Origin: Thermomonas carbonis
GTDB lineage: Bacteria; Pseudomonadota; Gammaproteobacteria; Xanthomonadales; Xanthomonadaceae
Direction: 5' to 3'
Length of the DNA: 64,000 nucleotides
Assembly: GCF_014396975.1 (NCBI RefSeq)
Contig: NZ_CP060719.1
Span: forward strand, 1,088,001-1,152,000
Position 1 is the stretch's first letter, and every line of letters starts with the position of its first letter. Shown here in pieces: positions 50,891-59,971 of this stretch. Position numbers and translations under genes: made by a program. The notes below the pieces were generated by a model, which saw only the letters and a list, made by a program, of their open reading frames with translations, was not told the origin of the DNA and did no database searches.

Positions 50891-51322
50891 ATGGCCTTCA
50901 GTTCCGGTAACGACAGCGGCGGCCCGATGGCCGAAATCAACGTCACGCCCCTCGTGGACGTGATGTTGGTGCTGCTGATCATCTTCATGGTCACCACTCC
51001 GCTGATGAACCACAAGGTCAAGGTGAAGCTGCCGGAGGCCACGCTCGATAAGAAGGTCGAGCCCGGCAAGGACAAGGTGCCGCCGGTCACGATCGCGGTC
51101 ACCGAGCGTGGTGAGCTGTTCTGGAATGACGAACCGTCCACCCGCCAGTTGATCGAGAGCAAGCTCTCGGTCGAGGCGCAGAAGGATCCGCAGCCAGTGA
51201 TCAACATCCGCGCCGACAAGACCACCAAGTACCGGCTGGTCAACGATGTGGTGAAGGTCGCCCAGGCCCAGGGCATGCGCAAGGTCGGTTTCGTCACCAC
51301 CCCGCCGAAGAAAAGCCAGTAA
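50891..51322 (+). CDS. exbD1: TonB-system proton channel subunit ExbD1
   Basis: A 143-residue ExbD/TolR protein. The single membrane helix carries the essential Asp in [21 protein letters not shown], and the periplasmic domain (about 60-140) includes VTIAVTERGELFWNDEP and ADKTTKYRLVNDVVKVAQAQGM. It is 29 bases after exbB and 12 before exbD2. In Xanthomonas campestris exbD1 takes part in iron uptake. Confidence 0.95.
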   Translation: MAFSSGNDSGGPMAEINVTPLVDVMLVLLIIFMVTTPLMNHKVKVKLPEATLDKKVEPGKDKVPPVTIAVTERGELFWNDEPSTRQLIESKLSVEAQKDPQPVINIRADKTTKYRLVNDVVKVAQAQGMRKVGFVTTPPKKSQ

Positions 51323-51334
51323 GGAGAACCCGCC

Positions 51335-51751
51335 ATGGCATTTGCGAATAGTTCCGGCGGCGGCGGCGCGATGGCCGACATCAACGTCACGCCCCTGGTG
51401 GACGTGTTGTTGGTGCTGCTGATCATCTTCATGGTGACCATGCCGATCCAGTCGGTACCGGTCGATGTGGATCTTCCACAGAAAACGCTCAACCCGCCGC
51501 CGCAGCCGAAGGAGCCACCGGATCCGATCCGGCTGCGCATCGATGCCGCGGGCCAGGTGTTCTGGAACGACACTCCGACGCCGGTCAATGCCCTGCAGAC
51601 GATGATGAGGACCGAGGTTGAGCGCGACCCCGCGAACCAGCCTACCCTTGAGATCGACACCAGCGACGACGCCGACTATGGCGTGCTGGCCAAGGTTCTG
51701 GCGTCGGCCAAGAACGCGGAAATGATCAAGATCGGCTTCGTCCAGAACTGA
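51335..51751 (+). CDS. exbD2: ExbD2 biopolymer transport protein
   Basis: A second, 138-residue ExbD protein with the helix [25 protein letters not shown] (proton-carrying Asp kept) and periplasmic [24 protein letters not shown]. In Xanthomonas campestris the orthologous exbD2 is not needed for iron uptake but matters for plant interaction, so this copy probably has a separate receptor-related job. It ends 49 bases before a terminator. Confidence 0.93.
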   Translation: MAFANSSGGGGAMADINVTPLVDVLLVLLIIFMVTMPIQSVPVDVDLPQKTLNPPPQPKEPPDPIRLRIDAAGQVFWNDTPTPVNALQTMMRTEVERDPANQPTLEIDTSDDADYGVLAKVLASAKNAEMIKIGFVQN

Positions 51752-51800
51752 GTTCCGAACAATTCCCTGCTCCGGTTTCCGGAGCACGTCGTGGATGACG

Positions 51801-51829
51801 ACGCCGCCTCGCAAGGGCGGCGTTTTTTT
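51801..51829 (+). terminator. Rho-independent terminator after exbD2
   Basis: ACGCCGCC, loop TCGCAAG, GGCGGCGT, then a run of seven T. It closes the tonB-exbB-exbD1-exbD2 operon. Confidence 0.92.
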
Positions 51830-51954
51830 ATGCCTGTGATCTGGCCGACCCAGATCCGGCGTTCGACGCAGCCAATGATTGCCACGAGGGACTTGACGGC
51901 ACCCGAATCTGGGCGCAGCGTGGAGTCGGGCATCAGGCCCGCTGGAGGTGTCGC

Positions 51955-52362
51955 ATGACCGCTTCCGTGTTTGTTCGACCGCAGCCGCAAGCCGCTGCGA
52001 TGGCCGGTATCAACATCACTCCGCTGGTCGATGTGCTGCTGGTCTTGCTGGTGATCTTCATGGTGACCATGCCGATCCGAAGCGAATCGATCGACTTGAC
52101 CTTGCCCGGATTCACCCCACCGAAGCCGATGCCACCACCCGAACCGGTGCAACTTCAGGTACAGGCCGATGGCAGCGCGTTGCTCGATGGTGTGCGTGTC
52201 GAACTGTCGGCATTGACCGCGGAACTGCGCGCCCAGCATGCGCAGGCGCCGAAAGCCGCGTTGTCGCTGGATGGCAGCGGCGAAGCGGAGTACCGGGCGT
52301 TCGCGTTTGCTCTGGCCGCGGCCCGCAATGCGGGTTACCGCGACATCGCAATCAGGCGTTGA
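51955..52362 (+). CDS. Third ExbD-like protein, beyond the operon terminator
   Basis: A 135-residue ExbD/TolR-type protein: [25 protein letters not shown], with the conserved Asp, then a Pro-rich spacer ([16 protein letters not shown]) and a periplasmic domain [23 protein letters not shown]. It lies after the exbD2 terminator, in a 203-base gap that is otherwise empty of genes, so it needs its own promoter. Its last 11 bases overlap the end of the convergent pdxJ gene. It is more divergent than exbD1 and exbD2 and may serve a different ExbB/TonB set. Confidence 0.9.
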   Translation: MTASVFVRPQPQAAAMAGINITPLVDVLLVLLVIFMVTMPIRSESIDLTLPGFTPPKPMPPPEPVQLQVQADGSALLDGVRVELSALTAELRAQHAQAPKAALSLDGSGEAEYRAFAFALAAARNAGYRDIAIRR

Positions 52363-53125
52363 TCCGGCCGGCTGCCGCCGCATCGAGGATGCGGCGGTAG
52401 GCGCGGACGGTTGCCTCCAGTCCGGCATACAAGGCTTCGCCGATCAGGGCGTGGCCGATCGAGACTTCCAGCACGTGAGGGACTTGGCCCAGGAACTCGG
52501 CCAAGTTGACTTGGTTGAGGTCGTGTCCGGCATTCACGCCCAATCCGGCGGCTTGCGCGCGTCGCGCCGCCGCCGCCGCCATGCGCAAGGCGGCACCGGC
52601 ATCGCCATTGGCGAAGGCCTCGGCGAACGGTCCGGTATAGAGCTCGATGCGGTCGGCCCCGGCCGCCGCCGCACGGGCGACCAGCGGATCGCCGACATCG
52701 ACGAACACGCTGACCCTGCATCCCAGCGCTTTGTACGCAGGGATCAACTGGCGCAGCCGGCCGCCATCGCGGCTGAAATCGAAGCCATGGTCGGAGGTCA
52801 GCTGGCCGTCGCCATCCGGCACCAGAGTGACCTGGGCCGGGCGGACCGCGTCGCACAGCGCCAGCAGACCGGGATAGCCGGGTCGCGGCGGGGCGAACGG
52901 ATTGCCCTCCACATTGAACTCGACGCCGCGCGAATGGCAGAGCGCGCCCAGTGCATGCACGTCGTCCTCGCGGATATGGCGGGCGTCGGGGCGTGGATGC
53001 ACGGTCAGGCCGTGTGCGCCGGCATCCAGGCAGGCAATCCCCGCGCGCAGCACGTCGGGTTCAACGCCGCCGCGCGAATTGCGCAGCACCGCAATCTTGT
53101 TGAGGTTGACGCTGAGCGCGGTCAT
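52352..53125 (-). CDS. pdxJ: Pyridoxine 5'-phosphate synthase PdxJ
   Basis: PdxJ closes the pyridine ring of vitamin B6 from 1-deoxyxylulose 5-phosphate and 3-amino-2-oxopropyl phosphate. The 257-residue TIM-barrel protein has [107 protein letters not shown] and [16 protein letters not shown]. The gene ends inside the last codons of the third exbD. Confidence 0.96.
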   Translation of the reverse strand: MTALSVNLNKIAVLRNSRGGVEPDVLRAGIACLDAGAHGLTVHPRPDARHIREDDVHALGALCHSRGVEFNVEGNPFAPPRPGYPGLLALCDAVRPAQVTLVPDGDGQLTSDHGFDFSRDGGRLRQLIPAYKALGCRVSVFVDVGDPLVARAAAAGADRIELYTGPFAEAFANGDAGAALRMAAAAARRAQAAGLGVNAGHDLNQVNLAEFLGQVPHVLEVSIGHALIGEALYAGLEATVRAYRRILDAAAAGRINA

Positions 53126-53159
53126 GCGGACGGGATGGCGGCGACGCGCACGCCTGCGA

Positions 53160-53417
53160 TCAATCCGGCGTGTCCTGGCTGGCGGCCGCGGCCTTGCGGG
53201 CTTCGGCCTGTTCGCGGAATCGGCGCAGTTCGGCGGGGTCGATCATCATCGAGACATCGCGTTCCTGGCTGCTCACCCGTGCGGAATACATCGCGGCCAG
53301 CCACAGTCCGAACAGCACCAGCGCCACCAGCCAGCACAGCACCATCACCACGGTGTTGGCGGTCAGGAACGACATCACCAGGATGGCGAAACCGATCAGC
53401 AGGAACAGCCAGTGCAT
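53160..53417 (-). CDS. Small membrane protein
   Basis: Not recognised by name. The 85-residue product has two predicted helices ([21 protein letters not shown] and [21 protein letters not shown]) with a short turn, then a charged cytoplasmic-looking tail ([20 protein letters not shown]). It lies between pdxJ and the cardiolipin synthase-like gene on the same strand, spaced 34 and 66 bases from them. Confidence 0.7.
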   Translation of the reverse strand: MHWLFLLIGFAILVMSFLTANTVVMVLCWLVALVLFGLWLAAMYSARVSSQERDVSMMIDPAELRRFREQAEARKAAAASQDTPD

Positions 53418-53483
53418 GGGTGCGCTCCGGGCGGGAAGGGCGCAGTGTAACGCCAGCCACTGCCGCGACGAACAGCAGTGTCG

Positions 53484-54923
53484 CTAGAGCAGAGGCGCCA
53501 TCAGCCGCGCCAGCGCTTCGGGCAGGCGTGCGCCCAGCAGGGGCCGAGCGCGGTCGTTGCGCACACGCGGCGCGGAGGCGAAGTCGCGTTCGATGACCTG
53601 GGCCAGTTCGGCGGCCACGTCGGCATCGTCGAACAGCAGCGAGGCCTCGAAGTTCAGGCGGAAGCTGCGGTGGTCGAAGTTGGCGCTGCCGATGATCGCC
53701 AAGTGGTCGTCGACCAGCATCGCCTTGGTATGCAGCATCCGCGGACCGTATTCGTAGACCTTCACGCCTGCGGCGAGCAGGTCGTCGAAGAACGAGCGCA
53801 CGCAGTAGGTCACCAGCTTGCTGTCGCTCATCTTCGGCACCAGCAGGCGTACATCCAGGCCGCCCAGTGCTGCCGAGGTCAGCGCCATCATCGCCGCCTC
53901 GCCGGGCACGAAATACGGTGTGGCCAGCCATACCCGCTTGCTCGCCGAGTGGATCGCGCCGACATGCAGGCGGTGGATCGCCTCCCATGGCGAATCCGGT
54001 CCGGAGCTCAGCAGCTGCGTGCGGATCGGCCCGGGCTCGAGCGGCGGCATCGCGCGCACCACGTCGCCGACGAAGTCGCGGGACTCGGTGGCATACGCCC
54101 AGTCCTCGACGAAGACTTCCTGCAAGGCACGCACCACGTCGCCCTCGACGCGCAGGTGGAGGTCGCGATATGCGTCATCGCGCAGGCGTTCGTCTTCCTC
54201 GTCGGTGATGTTGATGCCGCCCAGGAACCCGACGGCACCATCGATCACCACGATCTTGCGATGCGTGCGCAGGTTGACCCATGGCCGTTTCCACAAGGTC
54301 CAAGGCTGCGCGGGATGGAACCAGGCGAGCTCGCCGCCGGCTTCGATGAGTGGCGCGAAGAAGCGCGACTTGGCCTGCTTGGAGCCCATCGCGTCCAGCA
54401 GCAGGCGCACCTTGACCCCGGCGCGGGCGCGCTCGACCAGCGCATCGCGCAACGCAGTGCCAGTGCGGTCCGGGCAATAGATGTAGTACTCGAGGTGGAC
54501 GTGGTCGCGGGCCTTGGTGATCGCTTCCAGCAAGGCGGGAAACTTGCTGCCGCCGTCGACCAGCAGGCGCACGTCGAGCGCGCTGGTCGGCGCCAGTCCG
54601 GTGGTGGCGTGCGCCAGCGTGCGCAGTTCCACCGAATCGTCGCCGGAGCCCTCGGATTCATGCGACAGCGAGGCGCGATGTCGGCGCCGCCGCGCGCGAT
54701 GGCGGGTGATCTTCTGCGGGCCGAGCAGGTAGTAAATCCCGAAGCCGATGTACGGCAGCGCCGCCAGGCTGATCAGCCAGCTCAGGGTTGCCGCGGGTTC
54801 GCGCTTCTGCAGCACGATCCACAGGCCGAGCCACGCGAGGTAGAGCAGCCAGCCGGCGGTCAGCCAGGCGCGGATGTGCGGGATCGCCCAGAACGTGTCC
54901 CAGACATGCAGCAGGTCGGCCAT
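53484..54923 (-). CDS. cls: Cardiolipin synthase (phospholipase D superfamily)
   Basis: A 479-residue enzyme that joins phosphatidylglycerols into cardiolipin. Two N-terminal helices (WLTAGWLLYLAWLGLWIVL and SLAALPYIGFGIYYLLGP) anchor it in the inner membrane. Two HKD motifs are present: RTHRKIVVIDGAVGFLGGINI and LHTKAMLVDDHLAIIGSANFDHRSF. Between them HLEYYIYCPDRTGTAL and FAPLIEAGGELAWFHP are typical. Which Cls subtype this is cannot be decided. It is divergent from the radical SAM gene with 51 bases between starts. Confidence 0.93.
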   Translation of the reverse strand: MADLLHVWDTFWAIPHIRAWLTAGWLLYLAWLGLWIVLQKREPAATLSWLISLAALPYIGFGIYYLLGPQKITRHRARRRRHRASLSHESEGSGDDSVELRTLAHATTGLAPTSALDVRLLVDGGSKFPALLEAITKARDHVHLEYYIYCPDRTGTALRDALVERARAGVKVRLLLDAMGSKQAKSRFFAPLIEAGGELAWFHPAQPWTLWKRPWVNLRTHRKIVVIDGAVGFLGGINITDEEDERLRDDAYRDLHLRVEGDVVRALQEVFVEDWAYATESRDFVGDVVRAMPPLEPGPIRTQLLSSGPDSPWEAIHRLHVGAIHSASKRVWLATPYFVPGEAAMMALTSAALGGLDVRLLVPKMSDSKLVTYCVRSFFDDLLAAGVKVYEYGPRMLHTKAMLVDDHLAIIGSANFDHRSFRLNFEASLLFDDADVAAELAQVIERDFASAPRVRNDRARPLLGARLPEALARLMAPLL

Positions 54924-54974
54924 CGATGCTCCATCGTCGCGGGCGTTGCGACAACGACAGGGTAGGGTGGATCG

Positions 54975-56093
54975 ATGGCGATTTCACCCGACGAAGGCGT
55001 TCCCGAAGACGATGCCCGCCGCGTGCGGTCGCCGACCAAGGGTCGCGGTGCGGCATCCTGCGTGGCGGGTCGCTTCGAGAAGCGTGAACTGCGCGGCGAG
55101 GACGACGGCTGGGGCTCGGTGTACGACGGCATGGACGATGCGCCATCGCCGCGGACCCAGGTCACCGAGGAACGCGCACGCAGCATCATCAGCCGCAACC
55201 AGTCGCCGGACATCGCATTCTCGCAGTCGGTCAATCCCTATCGCGGCTGCGAACACGGCTGCGTGTACTGCTTCGCGCGGCCCTCGCATGCGTACCTCGA
55301 CTTGTCGCCCGGGCTCGATTTCGAGACGAAGTTGTTCGCCAAGACCAATGCGGCGGAACTGCTGCGTGCGGAATTGGCCAAGCCCGGCTACGTGCCCGCG
55401 CCGATCGCGCTGGGCATCAACACCGACGGCTGGCAACCGATCGAGCGCCACCACCGCATCACTCGCGGTTGCCTGGAGGTACTGCTGGAGACGCGGCATC
55501 CGCTGAGCATTGTGACGAAGGGCAGTGCGTTGTTGCGCGACCTCGATCTGCTCGCCGAACTGGCGAAGCACCGACTGGTCAGTGTGTTCGTTTCGATCAC
55601 GTCACTGGACAACACGCTGTCGTCGAAACTGGAGCCGCGCGCGGCCGCGCCGCATACGCGCTTGAAGATGATCGCGGCCCTGCACGATGCGGGCGTGCCG
55701 GCCGGCGTGCTGGTCGCGCCGGTCATCCCGATGATCACCGACATGCACCTGGAGCACATCCTCGAAGCCGCACGCGACGCCGGTGCGCAGTCCGCCGGCT
55801 ACGTGCTGCTGCGCTTGCCGCATGAGTTGAAGGAAGTCTGGCGCGAATGGCTGCGCCTGCATTACCCGCAGCGCGCCGAACACGTGATGAGCCTCATCCA
55901 GCAGATGCGCGGCGGCAAGGACTACGACAGCACCTTCGGCAGCCGCATGCGCGGGCAAGGACCCTTTGCCGACCTGGTGGCGATGCGCTTCGCCAAGACC
56001 CGCAAGCGGTTGGGGTTCGAAGGCGTGCCACCGTTGCGCACGGATCTGTTCGTGGCACCAAGGAAGCCGACGCCGCAAGGCTCCTTGTTCTGA
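54975..56093 (+). CDS. PA0069 family radical SAM protein
   Basis: A 372-residue radical SAM enzyme. The 4Fe-4S cluster motif CxxxCxxC is in NPYRGCEHGCVYCFARPSHAY. Other family blocks are FETKLFAKTNAAELLRAELA, ALGINTDGWQPIERHH, ITRGCLEVLLETRHPLSIVTKG, LEPRAAAPHTRLKMIAALHDAGVPAGVLVAPVIPMI and RGQGPFADLVAMRFAKTRKRLGF. The combination matches PA0069-type proteins, related to spore photoproduct lyase-like SplB enzymes. The reaction is unknown. It stands alone between two minus-strand genes. Confidence 0.92.
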   Translation: MAISPDEGVPEDDARRVRSPTKGRGAASCVAGRFEKRELRGEDDGWGSVYDGMDDAPSPRTQVTEERARSIISRNQSPDIAFSQSVNPYRGCEHGCVYCFARPSHAYLDLSPGLDFETKLFAKTNAAELLRAELAKPGYVPAPIALGINTDGWQPIERHHRITRGCLEVLLETRHPLSIVTKGSALLRDLDLLAELAKHRLVSVFVSITSLDNTLSSKLEPRAAAPHTRLKMIAALHDAGVPAGVLVAPVIPMITDMHLEHILEAARDAGAQSAGYVLLRLPHELKEVWREWLRLHYPQRAEHVMSLIQQMRGGKDYDSTFGSRMRGQGPFADLVAMRFAKTRKRLGFEGVPPLRTDLFVAPRKPTPQGSLF

Positions 56094-56166
56094 CTGGATA
56101 CCGCCGAAATGTCGGCAGGCCCGATGCCGGGATTGCGGAAAGCGTGCCATGGGTGAGCGCGCTTTG

Positions 56167-56188
56167 CCTGCATCGCATGCGATGCAGG
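56167..56188. repeat. Perfect 22-bp palindrome
   Basis: Each half reads CCTGCATCGCA with no spacer. It lies in the 235-base gap after the radical SAM gene, beside a second hairpin; see 56198-56218. Confidence 0.6.
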
Positions 56189-56197
56189 TGCGCGAAC

Positions 56198-56218
56198 GCT
56201 CGGCACGCTGTGCCGAGC
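56198..56218. repeat. 9-bp perfect hairpin next to the 22-bp palindrome
   Basis: GCTCGGCAC, loop GCT, GTGCCGAGC. Together with the 22-bp palindrome it looks like a composite intergenic repeat. I see no gene in 56094-56328. Confidence 0.6.
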
Positions 56219-56328
56219 TGGGCCGCGAAGCGGGCGCGCTGCGGCGCCTCGAACAGGACGTTCGCAGAAGCCGAGGAGCAATCCCCGGCATCGGGCCATC
56301 CAGGCACCTTCAACCGCGCCGCATTGCT

Positions 56329-57192
56329 CTAACGCTCCGGCAGCGGAATCCGCTCCACATCGTCGCCCGGAATCAACCCGAAGCGGCCTTCGTCCCAATC
56401 GTGCTTCGCCTGCTCGATGCGCTCCTTCGACGAGGACACGAAGTTCCACCACATGTGGCGCGGGCCATCCAGCGGCTCGCCGCCAAGCAGCATCGCCTTC
56501 AGCGGCGTCTTCGCGCGCAACACGTGGCGCACGCCGCGATCCAGCACCAGCAAGTGCTTGTCGGGGATATCGCTGCCGTCGAGTTGCGCCTCGCCTTCGA
56601 GCACGTAGAGCGCGCGTTCCACCGCATCCGCGGGGATGACGAGTTCGGCATCGAACGCGAGATCCACGGCGACGTTCCACGTGTCGGCGAACACCTTCAC
56701 CGGCGACTCCATGCCGAAGGCGCGGCCGGCGATCACCCGCAAACTGGCGCCCGCGTGATCGCGCTGCGGCAGCGAGGCCGCGGCATGGTGGTGGAACGAA
56801 GGTTCGACTTCCTGGTCGGCTTGCGGCAGCGCGACCCACGTCTGCATGCCGTGCAGCGGGCTGCCGGCGTCGCGCAGGTTCGGTGGTGTGCGTTCGGAAT
56901 GGGCGATACCGCGACCCGCGGTCATCCAGTTGACGTCGCCGGGCAGGATGTCCTGCTCGCTGCCCAACGTATCGCGATGGCGCATCCCGCCCGACCACAG
57001 GAACGTGACCGTGGCCAGGCCGATATGCGGATGCGGGCGCACGTCCACGCCGTGGCCGGATTCGAAATGCGCCGGCCCCATGTGGTCGACGAACACGAAC
57101 GGGCCGACGCTGCGCGCCTGCAGGCTCGGCACCGCGCGACGGACCTGGAAGCCGCCGAGATCATGTACGCGAGGTGGGATCAGGATCGTCAT
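56329..57192 (-). CDS. Pirin family protein
   Basis: A 287-residue bicupin. The N-terminal cupin has the metal-site pattern RPHPHIGLATVTF and, later, GRGIAHSERTP, giving the three His and one Glu ligands of pirins. The C-terminal pirin domain contains ALYVLEGEAQLDG and the usual end HMWWNFVSSSKERIEQAKHDW. Bacterial pirins have been described as quercetin dioxygenases or as regulators of central metabolism; which applies here is unknown. It is 16 bases after the SLC13-like gene on the same strand. Confidence 0.93.
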   Translation of the reverse strand: MTILIPPRVHDLGGFQVRRAVPSLQARSVGPFVFVDHMGPAHFESGHGVDVRPHPHIGLATVTFLWSGGMRHRDTLGSEQDILPGDVNWMTAGRGIAHSERTPPNLRDAGSPLHGMQTWVALPQADQEVEPSFHHHAAASLPQRDHAGASLRVIAGRAFGMESPVKVFADTWNVAVDLAFDAELVIPADAVERALYVLEGEAQLDGSDIPDKHLLVLDRGVRHVLRAKTPLKAMLLGGEPLDGPRHMWWNFVSSSKERIEQAKHDWDEGRFGLIPGDDVERIPLPER

Positions 57193-57208
57193 CGCGATGC
57201 TCCATTGG

Positions 57209-59023
57209 TCACTGCAAGGTGGGCCACAGTGGCCCGCCCAGCCACAGCCAGCGCGCCATCCACGCGCTGACCAGGGCGATCGCCACGGTCAGCGGCAGGC
57301 CGATGCGCAAGAAATCGCCGAACCGGTACTGCCCGGGACCAAGGATCAGCAGGTTGCCGTGATGGCCGATCGGGGTCAGGAACGCGACCACCGCGCCCAG
57401 CGCCGTGCACACCACGAACGGTGTGGGTGGCAGATCCAGCGTGCGCGCCAGCGAAATCGCGACTGGCCCGAGCAAGGCCGTGGTGGCGGCATCGCTCATC
57501 ACCTGGGTCAGCAACGCGGCCATGCTGAACATCACCAGCAGGATCACCAGCGGTGGCCAATGTGCGACCAGATGCGACAGGCCTTTCGCCAGCAAGTCGG
57601 CGGTGCCGGTCTGCTCCATCGCAATGCCGAGCGGGATCACGCCGGCGATCATCACGAAGATGCGCACGTCGATGCCGCGATAGGCCTGCTCGATGTTCAG
57701 GCAGCCGGTCACCACCATCGCCACCGCACCGAGCAGGAAGGCGAGCGGTGCCGGCAGCCATTCGGTGGCGGCGGCCAGGATCGTGAGCCCGAGGATCATC
57801 AGTGCCAGCGGCGCACGCAGCCGGCGCTTGGCTTCGCCGGCGAACGGCACCAGCATCAGGAAGCCGTGGTGCGCGGCCAGGTCGGCGAAACGCGAAGGCT
57901 TGCCCCACAGCACCAGCAGGTCGCCCTCGCGCAAGCGGGCGTCGGAGAGGCGGTCGGCCATGTCCGCGCCGCGCCGCCACAGCCCGGCGATGACCGCGTG
58001 GAATTGCCGGGAGAAATCCAGTTCGCGGATGCTGCGGCCGATGAACTCGGAGCCCGGCGCGACCACCGCTTGCACCAGTTGCGGCTCGCCTTCGCCCTCC
58101 AGTTGATCGCCGAAGCGGGCGATCGCGTTGAGGTCCAGGCCGGCATCCTCGTGCAGGGACAGCAGCTCGTCGGCGGCGGCCTCGACTAGCAGGATGTCGT
58201 CGGCCAGCAAGGGACTCGAGGCGGTGAGGTCGTCGCGGCGCTGGCCATCGCGCAGCCAGCCCAGCATGCGGAAACGGCCGCCCAGCGCCTTCTGCAGTTC
58301 CGACATCGGCCGCGTGCACCAGCGCCCGTCCTTCACGATCAGCAACTCGGTGCGATAGCGGTCCAGCCGCAGGTAGTCCTCGTCGTTGCGCTCGCCGCTG
58401 CGGCGCGGCAGCAGCCAGCGCGCGACCAGCATGTACATGGTGCCGACCACGACCAGGGCGATGCCGATCGGGGTAATCGAGAAGATGCCCAGGCTCTCCG
58501 TGCCCGCGCGCTGCAGCAGGTCGTTGGCGAGCAGGAACGCCGGCGCACTGACCAAGGTGAGGGTGGTGCCCAGCGAGGCCGCCAGCGACATCGGCATCAG
58601 CAGGCGCGAGGCCGGCAGCTGGCGGTCGCGCGCATGCCGCAACAGCAGCGGCAGCATCATCGCGGTGACCATCACGTGGTGGGTGAAGGCCGCCAGCAGC
58701 GCCACCAGCGGCATGACCACCCCGATCGTGCGGGCCTCGCCGCGCCCGCCCGCGCGCCCGACCCACGCGCCCAGGCGCTCGCTGATGCCGGTCGCGGCCA
58801 GCGCGCCGGAGATCACGAACACCGCGGCGACGATGATCGCCGGCTCGCTGGCGAAGCCGGACAACGCCTGCTTGCTGTCCAGCACCCCGGTCAGCACCAG
58901 CGCCAGCAGGATCAGCATGGCAGTGACATCGACCCGCAGTTTCTCGGTGATGAACAGGTACAACCCACCGGCCAGGATCAACCCGAACGACAGTTGCTGA
59001 AACAGATGCGGTGGCAATTCCAT
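57209..59023 (-). CDS. SLC13 family permease with two RCK-C (TrkA-C) domains
   Basis: A 604-residue transporter of the ion transporter/divalent anion superfamily. The first membrane half covers about residues 1-200 (KLRVDVTAMLILLALVLTGV, GFASEPAIIVAAVFVISGAL, FTHHVMVTAMMLPLLL). Two cytoplasmic TrkA-C-like domains follow (YRTELLIVKDGRW ... LLADDILLVEA at about 220-280 and VVAPGSEFIGRSIRELDFSR ... LREGDLLVLWG at about 315-380). The second half includes FVMIAGVIPLGIAMEQTG, LLTQVMSDAATTALLGPVAI and FLTPIGHHGNLLILGPG. The substrate may be an anion such as sulfate or a dicarboxylate; I cannot tell which. The 207-base gap upstream (59024-59230) shows nothing specific. Confidence 0.9.
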   Translation of the reverse strand: MELPPHLFQQLSFGLILAGGLYLFITEKLRVDVTAMLILLALVLTGVLDSKQALSGFASEPAIIVAAVFVISGALAATGISERLGAWVGRAGGRGEARTIGVVMPLVALLAAFTHHVMVTAMMLPLLLRHARDRQLPASRLLMPMSLAASLGTTLTLVSAPAFLLANDLLQRAGTESLGIFSITPIGIALVVVGTMYMLVARWLLPRRSGERNDEDYLRLDRYRTELLIVKDGRWCTRPMSELQKALGGRFRMLGWLRDGQRRDDLTASSPLLADDILLVEAAADELLSLHEDAGLDLNAIARFGDQLEGEGEPQLVQAVVAPGSEFIGRSIRELDFSRQFHAVIAGLWRRGADMADRLSDARLREGDLLVLWGKPSRFADLAAHHGFLMLVPFAGEAKRRLRAPLALMILGLTILAAATEWLPAPLAFLLGAVAMVVTGCLNIEQAYRGIDVRIFVMIAGVIPLGIAMEQTGTADLLAKGLSHLVAHWPPLVILLVMFSMAALLTQVMSDAATTALLGPVAISLARTLDLPPTPFVVCTALGAVVAFLTPIGHHGNLLILGPGQYRFGDFLRIGLPLTVAIALVSAWMARWLWLGGPLWPTLQ

Positions 59024-59230
59024 GCCCGCATTCTGCCTGTTCGGACGGTGATGACGGCCAGAATGACTTGCACATCGCGTTTACAGGGGCAGACGCTACC
59101 CTGCGAACACAAGAACCACGCACATGCCTTCCCTGCCCACCAACCCCAGCACTCGCGCCCGGTGCCGACCGGCAATGCCGTCCGGCAGGTGTCCGCGCGG
59201 GCGTGGCGAATGCCCGGGACGCCACGCCGC

Positions 59231-59971
59231 ATGAACACCGACCGGGAAGTACAGCTGCAGGCTCGCCTGGACGCCGCCGACAAGCGCATGCAGGCCCTGC
59301 TCCACGGAATCTCGCATGACCTGCGCGCGCCGTTGCGGGCGATCGACGGATTCGCGACGCGGCTGTCGCGGCAACTGCAACCGGGTGCCGATGTCGCCGC
59401 GATCGAGACCCTGGCGCGGATCACGGCGACCAACACGCGCATGTGCGTGCTGGTGGACGGGCTGCTGGAACTGGCTCGCGTCGGCAGCGTCGAATTGCGC
59501 CCGATGCAGGCCGACGTGAGCATGCTCGCCGACTGGTGCGCTGCAGAGTTGCAGGATGCAGACCCCGGGCGCGAGGCAAGCATCGAGGTGCAGCAAGGGC
59601 TCGAAGTCATCGGCGACGAACGCTTGCTGAAGACGCTGCTGACCCAGTTGCTGCGCAATGCCTGGCGGTTCTCGGCGAGCCGGCCACGGGTGGAGATCGA
59701 TGTCACTGGCGCGCGCACCGAGGACGGCCTGGACCTGGTCGTGCGTGATCGTGGCATCGGCTTCGACATGGCGTATGCCGCGCGGATGCTGGAGCCGTTC
59801 CAGCGCCTGCATGGCAGCGACGACGGTGCCGGCGACGGCATCGGCCTGGCGATCGCCGATGCGATCGTCGCGCGGCATGGCGGCACGATCCGCGCGGAAT
59901 CCACCCCGGGCGAGGGCGCGAGCTTCCATATCCGCCTGCAGGATCTGCCGAACTCCGGAGCCATGCGATGA
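59231..59971 (+). CDS. Sensor-less histidine kinase
   Basis: A 246-residue cytosolic kinase consisting only of a short coiled coil (EVQLQARLDAADKRMQAL), HisKA with phospho-accepting His in HGISHDLRAPLRAIDGFATRL, and a HATPase domain (LLRNAWRF N-box, RDRGIGFDMAYAARMLEPFQRLH, GDGIGLAIADAIVARHGG). This is the catalytic part typical of bacteriophytochrome-like kinases, without the light-sensing or PAS region. It overlaps the response-regulator gene by four bases (ATGA) and is its obvious partner. Confidence 0.92.
   Translation: MNTDREVQLQARLDAADKRMQALLHGISHDLRAPLRAIDGFATRLSRQLQPGADVAAIETLARITATNTRMCVLVDGLLELARVGSVELRPMQADVSMLADWCAAELQDADPGREASIEVQQGLEVIGDERLLKTLLTQLLRNAWRFSASRPRVEIDVTGARTEDGLDLVVRDRGIGFDMAYAARMLEPFQRLHGSDDGAGDGIGLAIADAIVARHGGTIRAESTPGEGASFHIRLQDLPNSGAMR

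Noticed and set aside
56674..56690. Additional parS-like sequence in the pirin gene (TTCCACGTGTCGG)
   Set aside because: Only one half matches; the right arm diverges and the position is far from the parS cluster.
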